DNA of 64,000 nucleotides, from NCBI GenBank assembly GCA_965242805.1, contig CBDETD010000002.1:4898001-4962000 (forward strand), given 5' to 3'. The position numbers and the translations under genes are program-made. This stretch comes from JANQEU01 sp965242805. Its GTDB lineage: Bacteria > Bacteroidota > Bacteroidia > Cytophagales > Cyclobacteriaceae. Below, in pieces: positions 26,971 to 34,837 of the stretch (position 1 is the stretch's first letter; every line of letters begins with the position of its first letter). The notes below the pieces were generated by a model, which had not been told where the DNA came from, did not search any database, and worked only from the letters and a program-made list of their open reading frames with translations.

Positions 26971-27102
26971 TTACCTACGCAGGGTTTTGGCCGAATGATT
27001 TAAGTTACGATTTAATACAATAAAAACCAAAACACCAATCACCGCTATCACCAAGGAAAGCAATGGATTAATGCTGAATAAATTAGCAAGTATTGTTTTC
27101 AT
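26971..27102 (-). CDS. 43-residue single-helix membrane peptide
   Basis: ATG at 27102 opens 43 codons to TAA at 26971-26973. The peptide has a short N-terminal part with NLFSINPLLS, one strong hydrophobic helix (LVIAVIGVLVFIVL) and a basic tail ending KTLRR. I do not recognise it. In support, a perfect-stem terminator follows it at 26903-26928, and nothing else on that strand between 26880 and 27223 would need one. The upstream TPR gene (27223-28293) may be its cotranscribed partner. Confidence 0.5.
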   Translation of the reverse strand: MKTILANLFSINPLLSLVIAVIGVLVFIVLNRNLNHSAKTLRR

Positions 27103-27222
27103 TTTGGACTGAGTTCTTTTGGAGTATAAAAGTCCTTAGAATCCACCTGGTTTACAATACCACTTTTTTGGTATTTTGTGGGTGAAAAATGGGCATTTTT
27201 GGGGATTTTTGATAGGCTTGTC

Positions 27223-28293
27223 CTATTCGAATCCCTTTTTTCTTCGTATTCTTTGATAATTTTCTATATCTCGTCGATCGAGGTAGAACTTTTCCAGAGT
27301 GTTTAGTAATTCAGGATTATTTGGCTCCAGATTTTCAGCTCCTTCCAGGTATGATTGAGCCTTCATTTGCATATTTTCGTTAGCCAGGAGTTCCCCCTGC
27401 TCGTAAAAATGGAGACCTATTGTGTAGAATGCATCAAAGGATCCATTTTGGAATTCAATTGCCTTAATATAGGCATCTACAGACTCGTTAATTAGGTTTA
27501 ACTCCTTACAAACGGATCCAAGGAGTAGGTATCCTTTCCCACTTGTGTCCTGAAATTTCAGATAGCTATTCAATAAATTACGTGCCCTTATAAAGAGTTG
27601 CTTGTCTATTAGGTAGTACATTTCTGCAAGAGCGATGTCTTCGTCATCGGGGAACAAAGCGGAGGCAATGTCCAACACGTCAATGAAGTCTTCGTATCTG
27701 GACAGTGAATTCAAGACTTCCAATTTACCTTTCAAACATGCGTACAATTTGTAGTCGGCTTCAATGGACTTGTCATAGTATTTTAAAGCTGAGTCCCCTT
27801 CATTCTGAGTTTTGTAGGCCTCAGCGAGATCAAACGTTAAGGACCTGATATCCATCTCCAATAGTTCCTGAAGTCTTAATTGTTGTCGCAGCACCTGAGT
27901 CTTTGTGGAATCCGGAAAATCTAATGACTTTATTCCTTCAATCATGGACTCCAATTCCCCAATTTTTAATTTCAATTCTTCCTCACTTATTTTCGAATGG
28001 TCAACTCCAACTACTTGCAGATAGGAATCGATGACTTTGTCACAATAAGCCAATTTAAGGTTGATATCATCGGATTCAAACAGTAGGCTGTTGTAGATCA
28101 GGAAAGCATATTGCCACGTGTCAGGATTGTTTTTCGTTTTTGGATGGGAAATCGCTTTTTCAATTTCTCCCTCAGCACTTTTCAACTCATTGGAGTTCAA
28201 TAATTTCCTTGCATTCTTTAAGGCACTTGGTTGAGCCCCAAGGACCAATGGAAGAAAAATATATAGTACTGGAATTAGTAAGAACTTTTTCAC
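27223..28293 (-). CDS. Secreted TPR-repeat protein
   Basis: The 356-residue product has a signal peptide (MKKFLLIPVLYIFLPLVLGAQ) and several tetratricopeptide-like helical pairs: LAEAYKTQNEGDSALKYYDKSIEAD, LLLGSVCKELNLINESVDAYIKAIEF, and AQSYLEGAENLEPNNPELLNTLE among others. TPR proteins scaffold complexes; no partner can be named. It is divergent from the TPR histidine kinase at 28547, with a 253-base gap that contains a 17-base inverted repeat (28466-28482). Confidence 0.8.
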   Translation of the reverse strand: MKKFLLIPVLYIFLPLVLGAQPSALKNARKLLNSNELKSAEGEIEKAISHPKTKNNPDTWQYAFLIYNSLLFESDDINLKLAYCDKVIDSYLQVVGVDHSKISEEELKLKIGELESMIEGIKSLDFPDSTKTQVLRQQLRLQELLEMDIRSLTFDLAEAYKTQNEGDSALKYYDKSIEADYKLYACLKGKLEVLNSLSRYEDFIDVLDIASALFPDDEDIALAEMYYLIDKQLFIRARNLLNSYLKFQDTSGKGYLLLGSVCKELNLINESVDAYIKAIEFQNGSFDAFYTIGLHFYEQGELLANENMQMKAQSYLEGAENLEPNNPELLNTLEKFYLDRRDIENYQRIRRKKGFE

Positions 28294-28465
28294 AAATGAT
28301 CTACAGCAAATTGAACCACGAAATTAAAACCATAAAATCATTTTCAGGGGATTGCAAACATATATGAGTTTAACGAGGAAAAATTCCTATTCACCCAAGA
28401 AATCCTCCTGTTTAACGGACTTTATTCCAGTTTATTTATTCTTATTTTAATTTCGAATGTATAAA

Positions 28466-28482
28466 GGTGAAGTGTATTCACC
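28466..28482. promoter_or_regulatory. Inverted repeat in the TPR protein/histidine kinase gap
   Basis: GGTGAA and TTCACC flank GTGTA, a 17-base palindrome of operator size, 65 bases before the kinase start. A regulator for it is not evident; it could be chance. Confidence 0.3.
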
Positions 28483-28546
28483 ATATGGTTTCACTTATTT
28501 TCAATGTAAATTGTTACCTCTGATACGACATATCGGGAAAACTTGA

Positions 28547-31168
28547 ATGATATTTACGATGGGGATGAAATTTTTTGGTAACTCTTTCTTATTGCTATTC
28601 CTTCTACTGGCAGTGGTTTCTTTACACGGTCAGGATCAGCAAATGGAGAATTATTACTCCAAAGCGTTGAAGGAATTTCAAGCAGGAAAAATTGAGGAAG
28701 CGCTTCCTGATGCACTGCTTGGGCTGGACCTGGCTGAATCCAATGGTGATCAGGTATATACCAGTCAATTCAAATATTTGCTAGCGGACATTTATCGGGA
28801 ATCTGATGATTATGAAAAGGCATTGGAGTTTCTGGTACAGATTGTTGTGGCAGCTGAGGATTCAGGGGATAAAAGAGCACTGGCAAGAGCCTATCTTTTA
28901 TTGGGAGTATCTGAATCCGCAATGAATGCGTATAACAAAGCAAATGCAAGTTTTGTAAGAGCTTATGCTGAATACGAAGCATTAAGGGACAGGACTGGCC
29001 AGGCTACTGTGGCCAGTGAAATGGGTAAAAATCATACTAAGGAGAAGAATTATATTCAGGCGATCGAATCCTACAGCCTTGTTGCAAGCTTATTGAGGAG
29101 AAGAGGGCGAACTCCTCTGATAGTAAATGCCTATGAAGGACTGTTGGATGCTTATAACAAAACTGACAACTACGTAGATGGGATCCCTATCGCTTTGAGG
29201 TTTGATAATCTCATGAGTGGAGATCCCGTGACTCAAGCACCTGCCTGGGGATATTTATGTAAGTTTTATCGGCTTAAAGGAGATCTCGAGGCATCGAAAG
29301 ATATGGGGAGGAGGGCTTTGGTGGTTTTCAAAGAGAACTTCGATTACAATATATATCTGGGTCAAACCTTCCTTCAGGAAGGGAGCCTCAATGATGCAAG
29401 AACCAGCTTTACTTCTGCTTTGAGCATAGCCCAGAGCAGAAATGACAATAAAGCCATCACCACCGCATATAGAAACCTGGCAAAGATTAATTTCCAAAAA
29501 GACGAATTAAGGGAAGGAATTTCCAATTTGGCTGAAGCTCAACGCCATGCTAGAGATTCCAATGATCCCAGTACATTGATTTCAGTATATGATGAGTACA
29601 TTGACCTTTATGAAAGGCAGAAAAACACTGCTGAAGCCAATATTTACAAAAGTCGACGTCAACAAGAGCAAAATAAGATTTCGACTGCACGAAACAACCG
29701 CTTAGCAGTAATTAAAAGTGCAGATGAGGAGGCAAATCGAATTGAACAGGTTGAACGATTGAAAGTAACCCAACAGGAGAAACAACAACTTGCTTCTCAA
29801 CGAGAAATCCTTCAGGCTACTCAAGAACAACAACAACTTGCCCTTCAACAGCAACAGGAACGTTTGATAAGTACAGAACAAGAAAAGGAATTCCTTGAGT
29901 TGGAAAGGCAATCTCAGGATGAGGTCATTTCAAAACAGGAATTGGAGGCTGAAAAACGGCAATCCCAGATAGCCAATCTTCAGGAAAACTTGTCTTTGAC
30001 GGAAGAGGAGAGAAAAGCGCTTGCCCAGGAACGAGAAATTTTGGCACAAAGAGCCACAATTCAGCAGCAGGCCATTGAAGCTTCGGAACAAAGACGTAGA
30101 CTATTGTCCTATATAATTGTGATATCCGCGATTGGTTTAGCAACAGTAATGTTCCTTCTAATTCGAATGATCAAGTCTAACAAAGTGATCAGTCACCAAA
30201 ATGATAGACTTGAAAGCCAAAAAGAACGCTTAAAAGTGTCCCAGCTAAAAATAAAGAACACATTAAAGAATGAGCAGAAGGTCAGGAAAGCTTTGCAGAA
30301 GACCCATAGCCATTTGAAAGCGACCCAGGCACAGTTGGTACATGCTGAGAAAATGAGTGGATTGGGTCAGTTAACGGCTGGAATTGCTCACGAAATAAAC
30401 AATCCCATCGGATTCATAAAAGGAGGAATGCAGACCCTTGAACTGGCTGTAGAGGATCTGTACAGGATCATTGATGATTATGAAACCATGGAGAATTCGG
30501 ACACAACCAAGTTAAAAGCTAAATTGGATGAGATCAGGAACAATTCCAATGACATCCTGTTGGATTCCAAAGAAGTCATAAAACAGCTGTTTGAGGATAT
30601 TATTTTCGGAGCAGATAGGGTGAAGGAAATCGTTGATGGGCTAAGAGTGTTCTCCAGGCACGATGAAGCCGATATTAAAATGGCTAATCTGCATGAAAAT
30701 CTAGACTCTGCCTTACTGATCCTAAAAAGCAAGTTTGCGGAATCTGCAGAAATCCTTAAGGAATACGATCCAAAAGTGGGAGACATTGATTGCTTCCCAG
30801 GTCAGTTGAATCAAGTATTTGTTAATCTTGTAAGCAATGCTGTGGACGCGATGGACGAGTACGGCAAGATCGTTGTTAAAACTGTTGACCATGGCGAGGA
30901 GGTGGAGATAAGGTTTATTGACAATGGGAGGGGGATCGAAAAAGATAAAATGACAAAGATTTTTGAACCCTTTTACACAACGAAGGATGTTGGAGAAGGA
31001 ACAGGTTTGGGTTTATCAATAAGTTATTCTATCATTAAGCAACATAACGGATCAATTGATGTGGAAAGTGAAGTTGGAAAAGGATCCGAATTTATAATTA
31101 GACTTCCTAAACAACTAGAAAGTGAAGGCAATCAACCACAAGCCAAAAGCACGTTGGTTGAAGCATAA
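28547..31168 (+). CDS. Hybrid-free sensor histidine kinase with periplasmic TPR domain and long coiled coil
   Basis: The 873-residue protein has a signal or anchor (about 8-28), TPR-like helical repeats (about 30-370), a glutamine-rich coiled coil (about 385-515), one membrane helix (about 518-540), another coiled segment, and a kinase core. The core has the H box MSGLGQLTAGIAHEINNPIGF (His near 613), N box NQVFVNLVSNAVDAM, and G boxes DNGRGIEKDK and GTGLGLSIS. The TPR domain would sense a protein or peptide outside the membrane. Six bases separate it from the response regulator gene at 31175, so the pair is one two-component system. Confidence 0.93.
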   Translation: MIFTMGMKFFGNSFLLLFLLLAVVSLHGQDQQMENYYSKALKEFQAGKIEEALPDALLGLDLAESNGDQVYTSQFKYLLADIYRESDDYEKALEFLVQIVVAAEDSGDKRALARAYLLLGVSESAMNAYNKANASFVRAYAEYEALRDRTGQATVASEMGKNHTKEKNYIQAIESYSLVASLLRRRGRTPLIVNAYEGLLDAYNKTDNYVDGIPIALRFDNLMSGDPVTQAPAWGYLCKFYRLKGDLEASKDMGRRALVVFKENFDYNIYLGQTFLQEGSLNDARTSFTSALSIAQSRNDNKAITTAYRNLAKINFQKDELREGISNLAEAQRHARDSNDPSTLISVYDEYIDLYERQKNTAEANIYKSRRQQEQNKISTARNNRLAVIKSADEEANRIEQVERLKVTQQEKQQLASQREILQATQEQQQLALQQQQERLISTEQEKEFLELERQSQDEVISKQELEAEKRQSQIANLQENLSLTEEERKALAQEREILAQRATIQQQAIEASEQRRRLLSYIIVISAIGLATVMFLLIRMIKSNKVISHQNDRLESQKERLKVSQLKIKNTLKNEQKVRKALQKTHSHLKATQAQLVHAEKMSGLGQLTAGIAHEINNPIGFIKGGMQTLELAVEDLYRIIDDYETMENSDTTKLKAKLDEIRNNSNDILLDSKEVIKQLFEDIIFGADRVKEIVDGLRVFSRHDEADIKMANLHENLDSALLILKSKFAESAEILKEYDPKVGDIDCFPGQLNQVFVNLVSNAVDAMDEYGKIVVKTVDHGEEVEIRFIDNGRGIEKDKMTKIFEPFYTTKDVGEGTGLGLSISYSIIKQHNGSIDVESEVGKGSEFIIRLPKQLESEGNQPQAKSTLVEA

Positions 31169-31174
31169 TTTTTA

Positions 31175-32383
31175 ATGGAAGCCACGATTACATCATCGAG
31201 AACAGCTAGCACCACCGATTCAACCAAAAGGTATAATATCCTTTATGTTGATGACGAGGAGGCTAATCTTCGAATTTTCAAATATTCGTTTAGTAGGGAA
31301 TATAATGTCTTTTTGGCATTAACCGGTGAAGAAGCGTTGGAGGTCATCAAGTCAAATGATATTCATTTGATCATTACTGATCAGAGAATGCCCAGAATGA
31401 CTGGAGTTGACCTCTTGAAGATGATCGTCCCGAAAAGGCCTAACATTATACGGATGATCCTAACCGGATTCAGCGATGTAGGTGCACTGGTGGAAGCGGT
31501 GAATGTAGTAGGGATACACAAGTACATTTCTAAGCCATGGGATAGGGCTCAATTGAAATCAATATTCGAGGAAGAGTTGGATCGCGTTTTCGGATCCACT
31601 GATCAAGATACAGGTAGTGTTGACGAGGGAGAGAATACAGAATTGATGGACAATGTTGAATTCATTCAACACTCTTTCCTTAAAGAGGAATCATACCTAA
31701 GAGAGATCTTTGGAAATTCCGTCTTGATAAAGCATAATCCGAGAAGGATTAGTAGCGACATTCACTGGATTGGACAGGATCGAAGCAACCAAAAAATTAT
31801 TGTGTTGTTGGATACTCACCTGAGTGGTGTTATCGCCGGTATGATCTCTGTTGGATTGTATAATATCATCAATGAAATAGTAATGGCGAGCGATAAGGTT
31901 GACCCTAAATCATTGTATGAGGCGATCAAACAAGAATATGTGAACCGCTATTATGACACCAATGTCCGAAAGCATACAGACCAGAACCTTAACATCTGTA
32001 TATTAAGTTTAGGCGATAATCAATTGCAATACTTTGGCAACTATAGTGCCATTAAAATATTTGACAAAGTCGGCAATGTTATATCAAATGGAGATACTGA
32101 AGGAAGTGCGGATCTGTCTCAAGTCGGAAAATTTTTTGCATACACCAATGGTATGAGGAGCTTGGAATTCAACGGTCAATCACTTGAGGATCTCATGGTC
32201 GAATCTGCTGACCTCGACTTTGGCAACCATACAAAATTTCTCCAATCTCAAACTAACAGACTTAGTGGATCCGAAGGTACGGAGGATTTGACGATAATCG
32301 GAGTAGACAATGATACATCCAACACTTCTGAGGAATCCGTCACTTCATCCCACTATGCAGGGGAATCTCCGGATAATTCGTGA
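31175..32383 (+). CDS. Response regulator with degenerate PP2C (SpoIIE-like) output domain
   Basis: Residues 21-130 are a receiver domain: acidic pair D26-D27, phospho-acceptor D69 in IITDQRMP, T98, and K121 in YISKPWD. Residues about 180-390 resemble a SpoIIE/RsbU-type PP2C phosphatase: RISSDIHWIGQD replaces the usual GGDxYxxxxxD, IIVLLDTHLSGVIAGMISVGL replaces xxDxxGHGxxAAxxS, and FAYTNGMRSLEFNG replaces YSDGxxE. Several metal-binding Asp and the conserved GHG are lost, so it may be inactive or a binding domain. The link to a partner-switching anti-sigma system is an inference; no RsbW or RsbV is in the window. Confidence 0.8.
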   Translation: MEATITSSRTASTTDSTKRYNILYVDDEEANLRIFKYSFSREYNVFLALTGEEALEVIKSNDIHLIITDQRMPRMTGVDLLKMIVPKRPNIIRMILTGFSDVGALVEAVNVVGIHKYISKPWDRAQLKSIFEEELDRVFGSTDQDTGSVDEGENTELMDNVEFIQHSFLKEESYLREIFGNSVLIKHNPRRISSDIHWIGQDRSNQKIIVLLDTHLSGVIAGMISVGLYNIINEIVMASDKVDPKSLYEAIKQEYVNRYYDTNVRKHTDQNLNICILSLGDNQLQYFGNYSAIKIFDKVGNVISNGDTEGSADLSQVGKFFAYTNGMRSLEFNGQSLEDLMVESADLDFGNHTKFLQSQTNRLSGSEGTEDLTIIGVDNDTSNTSEESVTSSHYAGESPDNS

Positions 32384-32384
32384 A

Positions 32385-32825
32385 TTAAATTGGTTTAAGA
32401 ACGTAAATTCTTTCTCCATCTGAAAAATCACTTTCAATTCTATGGACTTTATCTTCCAATTGGATGATGAGCCAGATTCTAATTGAATCTCCGATGGTCA
32501 CGCTTATCTGGTTTTCCTGGCTGCTGAAACGCCAAGTCCCTTCAAAGGCAGCTGGGTCGGTGGGATTACATTTACGAGCCCCTTCATTCACCTCATAGCG
32601 GCCATCCGGAAAATATGTAATGTTATTATCTGAAACGCATTCAAAAGGATCCACGGTACCGATTTCAGTTTCGATCTTGTCGATCCTCCATGTTTTTCCG
32701 GACGTCGTAGTACCCGCAAGCAGTTCAGTATTACTTAGTGAGGGATCATCTCCATCTTGACAGGAGAGGAGAAAGAACAAGCAAAAAAGAACAAATAATA
32801 AAATGAAAGTCTTGAAGTATTTCAT
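32385..32825 (-). CDS. Lipocalin-like lipoprotein
   Basis: The 146-residue product has a lipoprotein signal (FVLFCLFFLLSCQDGDD) and a C-terminal lipocalin-like domain: GKTWRIDKIETE, NITYFPDGRYEVNEG, and AAFEGTWRFSSQENQISVTI. Such Bacteroidota lipoproteins bind small hydrophobic ligands or are of unknown function. It converges on the response regulator gene with one base between stops. No neighbour suggests a role. Confidence 0.72.
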   Translation of the reverse strand: MKYFKTFILLFVLFCLFFLLSCQDGDDPSLSNTELLAGTTTSGKTWRIDKIETEIGTVDPFECVSDNNITYFPDGRYEVNEGARKCNPTDPAAFEGTWRFSSQENQISVTIGDSIRIWLIIQLEDKVHRIESDFSDGERIYVLKPI

Positions 32826-32893
32826 CTGACCTTTTGTTTAAAACAAAGGCAATTTAACTATAAAAAACCCCCAAAGATTCTTCTTGAAGTTGC

Positions 32894-34105
32894 TTAGCTA
32901 AGCACCTCTTTCACTTTTTCTGCAGCGTCCTTGAGGAGTATGGCAGAAGTAACTTTGAGGCCAGATTCTTCAATAATTTTAGCACCTTCTTCAGCATTGG
33001 TACCTTGTAGTCTCACAATAATGGGGACATCAATCGTTCCAATTTTCTTATAAGCTTCCACCACACCGGCGGCAACTCGGTCACATCTGACAATTCCTCC
33101 GAAAATGTTGATAAGAATTGCCTTGACATTTGGGTCTTTTAGGATAATTCGGAATCCCGCCTCAACTGATTCGGGATTAGCACTGCCTCCTACATCCAGG
33201 AAATTCGCCGGATCTCCACCCGAGAGCTTGATCATATCCATTGTCGCCATAGCTAAACCAGCTCCATTTACCATACAACCAACATTTCCATCCAACGTAA
33301 CGTAATTCAAGCCTGACTTTGCTGCTTCGATCTCTGCAGGGTCTTCCTCTGTGATATCTCGTAGTTCGGCAAGATCTTTATGTCTGAAGAGTGCATTGTC
33401 ATCCAGGTTTACTTTTGCATCTACAGCAAGTATTTTGTCATCTGATGTTTTGAGGACAGGGTTGATTTCAAATAACGACGAATCAGTTCCTTCGTAAGCT
33501 CTGTACAGAGCGAAGATGAACTTTACCATACCCTTGAAGGCATCTCCTCGTAATCCAAGAACAAAAGCAACTTTCCTGGCCTGGAATCCTTGCAGACCAA
33601 CTTTAGGGTCGATCCATTCCTTGATTATCTTTTCGGGGGTTTCCTCGGCAACAGTTTCGATATCCATACCGCCTTCAGTCGACGCCATGATGACATTCTG
33701 GCCCGTAGACCTATCCAACAAGATTGATAAATAAAACTCCTTTGGTTCGGAATCTCCCGGATAATAAACATCCTGGGCTATCAATACTTTATTTACTTTT
33801 TTGCCATCCGGACCCGTTTGGTGAGTAACCAATGTCCCACTTAAAATATCCTTGGATTTAGGTCCAACATCATCCAGACTTTTGGCCAATACAACTCCAT
33901 TGGATCCTGTTTCCTTTATCTTCCCTTTTCCTCGTCCTCCGGCATGGATCTGTGCTTTGATGACATACCACTCCGTGCCAGTTTCACGATTGAGTTCTTT
34001 TGCTGCTTCAATCGCCTTCTCAGGAGTGTCAGCAACGACTCCCTCCTGTATAGTAACACCGTAACTTTTTAGGATCTCTTTGGATTGGTATTCGTGGATG
34101 TTCAT
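32894..34105 (-). CDS. sucC: Succinate-CoA ligase (ADP-forming) subunit beta
   Basis: The 403-residue protein is a standard SucC: N-terminal MNIHEYQSKEILKSYGV, ATP-grasp domain with IHAGGRGKGKIKETG, LFEINPVL, ALDAKVNLDDNALFRH-like sequence (VDAKVNLDDNALFRHKD), and the flavodoxin-like C-terminal part with CMVNGAGLAMATMD, LDVGGSANPESV, and NIFGGIVRCD. It makes ATP and succinate from succinyl-CoA in the citrate cycle, together with SucD, whose gene is not in this window. It has a good upstream promoter at 34122-34152. Confidence 0.97.
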   Translation of the reverse strand: MNIHEYQSKEILKSYGVTIQEGVVADTPEKAIEAAKELNRETGTEWYVIKAQIHAGGRGKGKIKETGSNGVVLAKSLDDVGPKSKDILSGTLVTHQTGPDGKKVNKVLIAQDVYYPGDSEPKEFYLSILLDRSTGQNVIMASTEGGMDIETVAEETPEKIIKEWIDPKVGLQGFQARKVAFVLGLRGDAFKGMVKFIFALYRAYEGTDSSLFEINPVLKTSDDKILAVDAKVNLDDNALFRHKDLAELRDITEEDPAEIEAAKSGLNYVTLDGNVGCMVNGAGLAMATMDMIKLSGGDPANFLDVGGSANPESVEAGFRIILKDPNVKAILINIFGGIVRCDRVAAGVVEAYKKIGTIDVPIIVRLQGTNAEEGAKIIEESGLKVTSAILLKDAAEKVKEVLS

Positions 34106-34121
34106 TTGAAATAATTTTTTG

Positions 34122-34152
34122 CGAATCTAGTTGATAGTGCCAGCTTTATCAA
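34122..34152 (-). promoter_or_regulatory. sucC promoter, TTG-N20-TAGATTCG
   Basis: The minus strand has TTG at 34152-34150, a 20-base spacer, and TAGATTCG at 34129-34122 (one mismatch to TAnnTTTG), 17 bases before the ATG. The spacing is that of the Bacteroidota primary sigma factor. Confidence 0.6.
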
Positions 34153-34174
34153 GCTAATTAAATAATTGACCATC

Positions 34175-34182
34175 TATATTTG
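34175..34182 (+). promoter_or_regulatory. -7 element (TATATTTG) four bases before the lolD-like ATG
   Basis: TATATTTG matches the Bacteroidota -7 box exactly. It ends four bases before the ATG at 34187, which would give a leaderless or almost leaderless mRNA. There is no TTG at the right distance, so support is moderate. Confidence 0.45.
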
Positions 34183-34186
34183 CGCC

Positions 34187-34837
34187 ATGCTTTCCGCCTC
34201 CACCATTCACAAATCATATGGCCACCTGCAAGTATTGAAAGGTATCGATATTGACATTTCCGAGGGAGAGATTGTGTCAATCGTAGGTGCCTCAGGAGCA
34301 GGGAAGAGTACCTTGCTCCATATTCTTGGAACATTGGATTCTCCGGACAGTGGTAAAGTGAAAATCGGTGATCAATCGGTTTTTGAGCTCTCATCCCGCA
34401 GTCTGTCGTCTTTCAGGAATCAGAGGATCGGATTCATTTTTCAATTTCATAATTTACTTCCTGAATTTGATGCCCTGGATAATGTTTGTATGCCTGCCTA
34501 TATTGCAAATGGTCAGAAAAATGAGGCCAGAAAAAAGGGATTAGAGCTCCTGGGAATGTTGGGTTTGGAAGACCGTCATTCACATAAACCCTCCGAACTA
34601 TCAGGAGGTGAACAACAAAGAGTTTCCGTCGCAAGAGCGTTGATAAATAATCCCTCAATCGTATTTGCCGATGAACCCAGTGGTAATCTTGACTCTAAGA
34701 ATGCCACCGAATTACATCAACTTTTCTTTGATCTGCGGAAATCTCTGAATCAAACATTCGTGATCGTTACACATAACAAAGAGTTGGCCAATAAGGCAGA
34801 CAGAAAACTGCAGATACAGGATGGGGTATTAATTTGA
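34187..34837 (+). CDS. ABC transporter ATP-binding protein, LolD/MacB class
   Basis: I start at the ATG at 34187 (MLSASTIHKSYGHLQVLKG) rather than a TTG at 34166. The 216-residue ATPase has Walker A GASGAGKST, Q-loop IFQFHNLLPEF, signature LSGGEQQRVSVARAL, Walker B IVFADEPSGNLDS, and switch His VTHN. This class drives FtsX-type permeases such as LolCE and MacB; length and the FADEPSGNLDS motif fit LolD. No permease gene adjoins it; the two FtsX proteins in this window (1-1926 and 42492-45128) are far away. Its 3' end overlaps the convergent TonB receptor by 9 bases. Confidence 0.9.
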   Translation: MLSASTIHKSYGHLQVLKGIDIDISEGEIVSIVGASGAGKSTLLHILGTLDSPDSGKVKIGDQSVFELSSRSLSSFRNQRIGFIFQFHNLLPEFDALDNVCMPAYIANGQKNEARKKGLELLGMLGLEDRHSHKPSELSGGEQQRVSVARALINNPSIVFADEPSGNLDSKNATELHQLFFDLRKSLNQTFVIVTHNKELANKADRKLQIQDGVLI

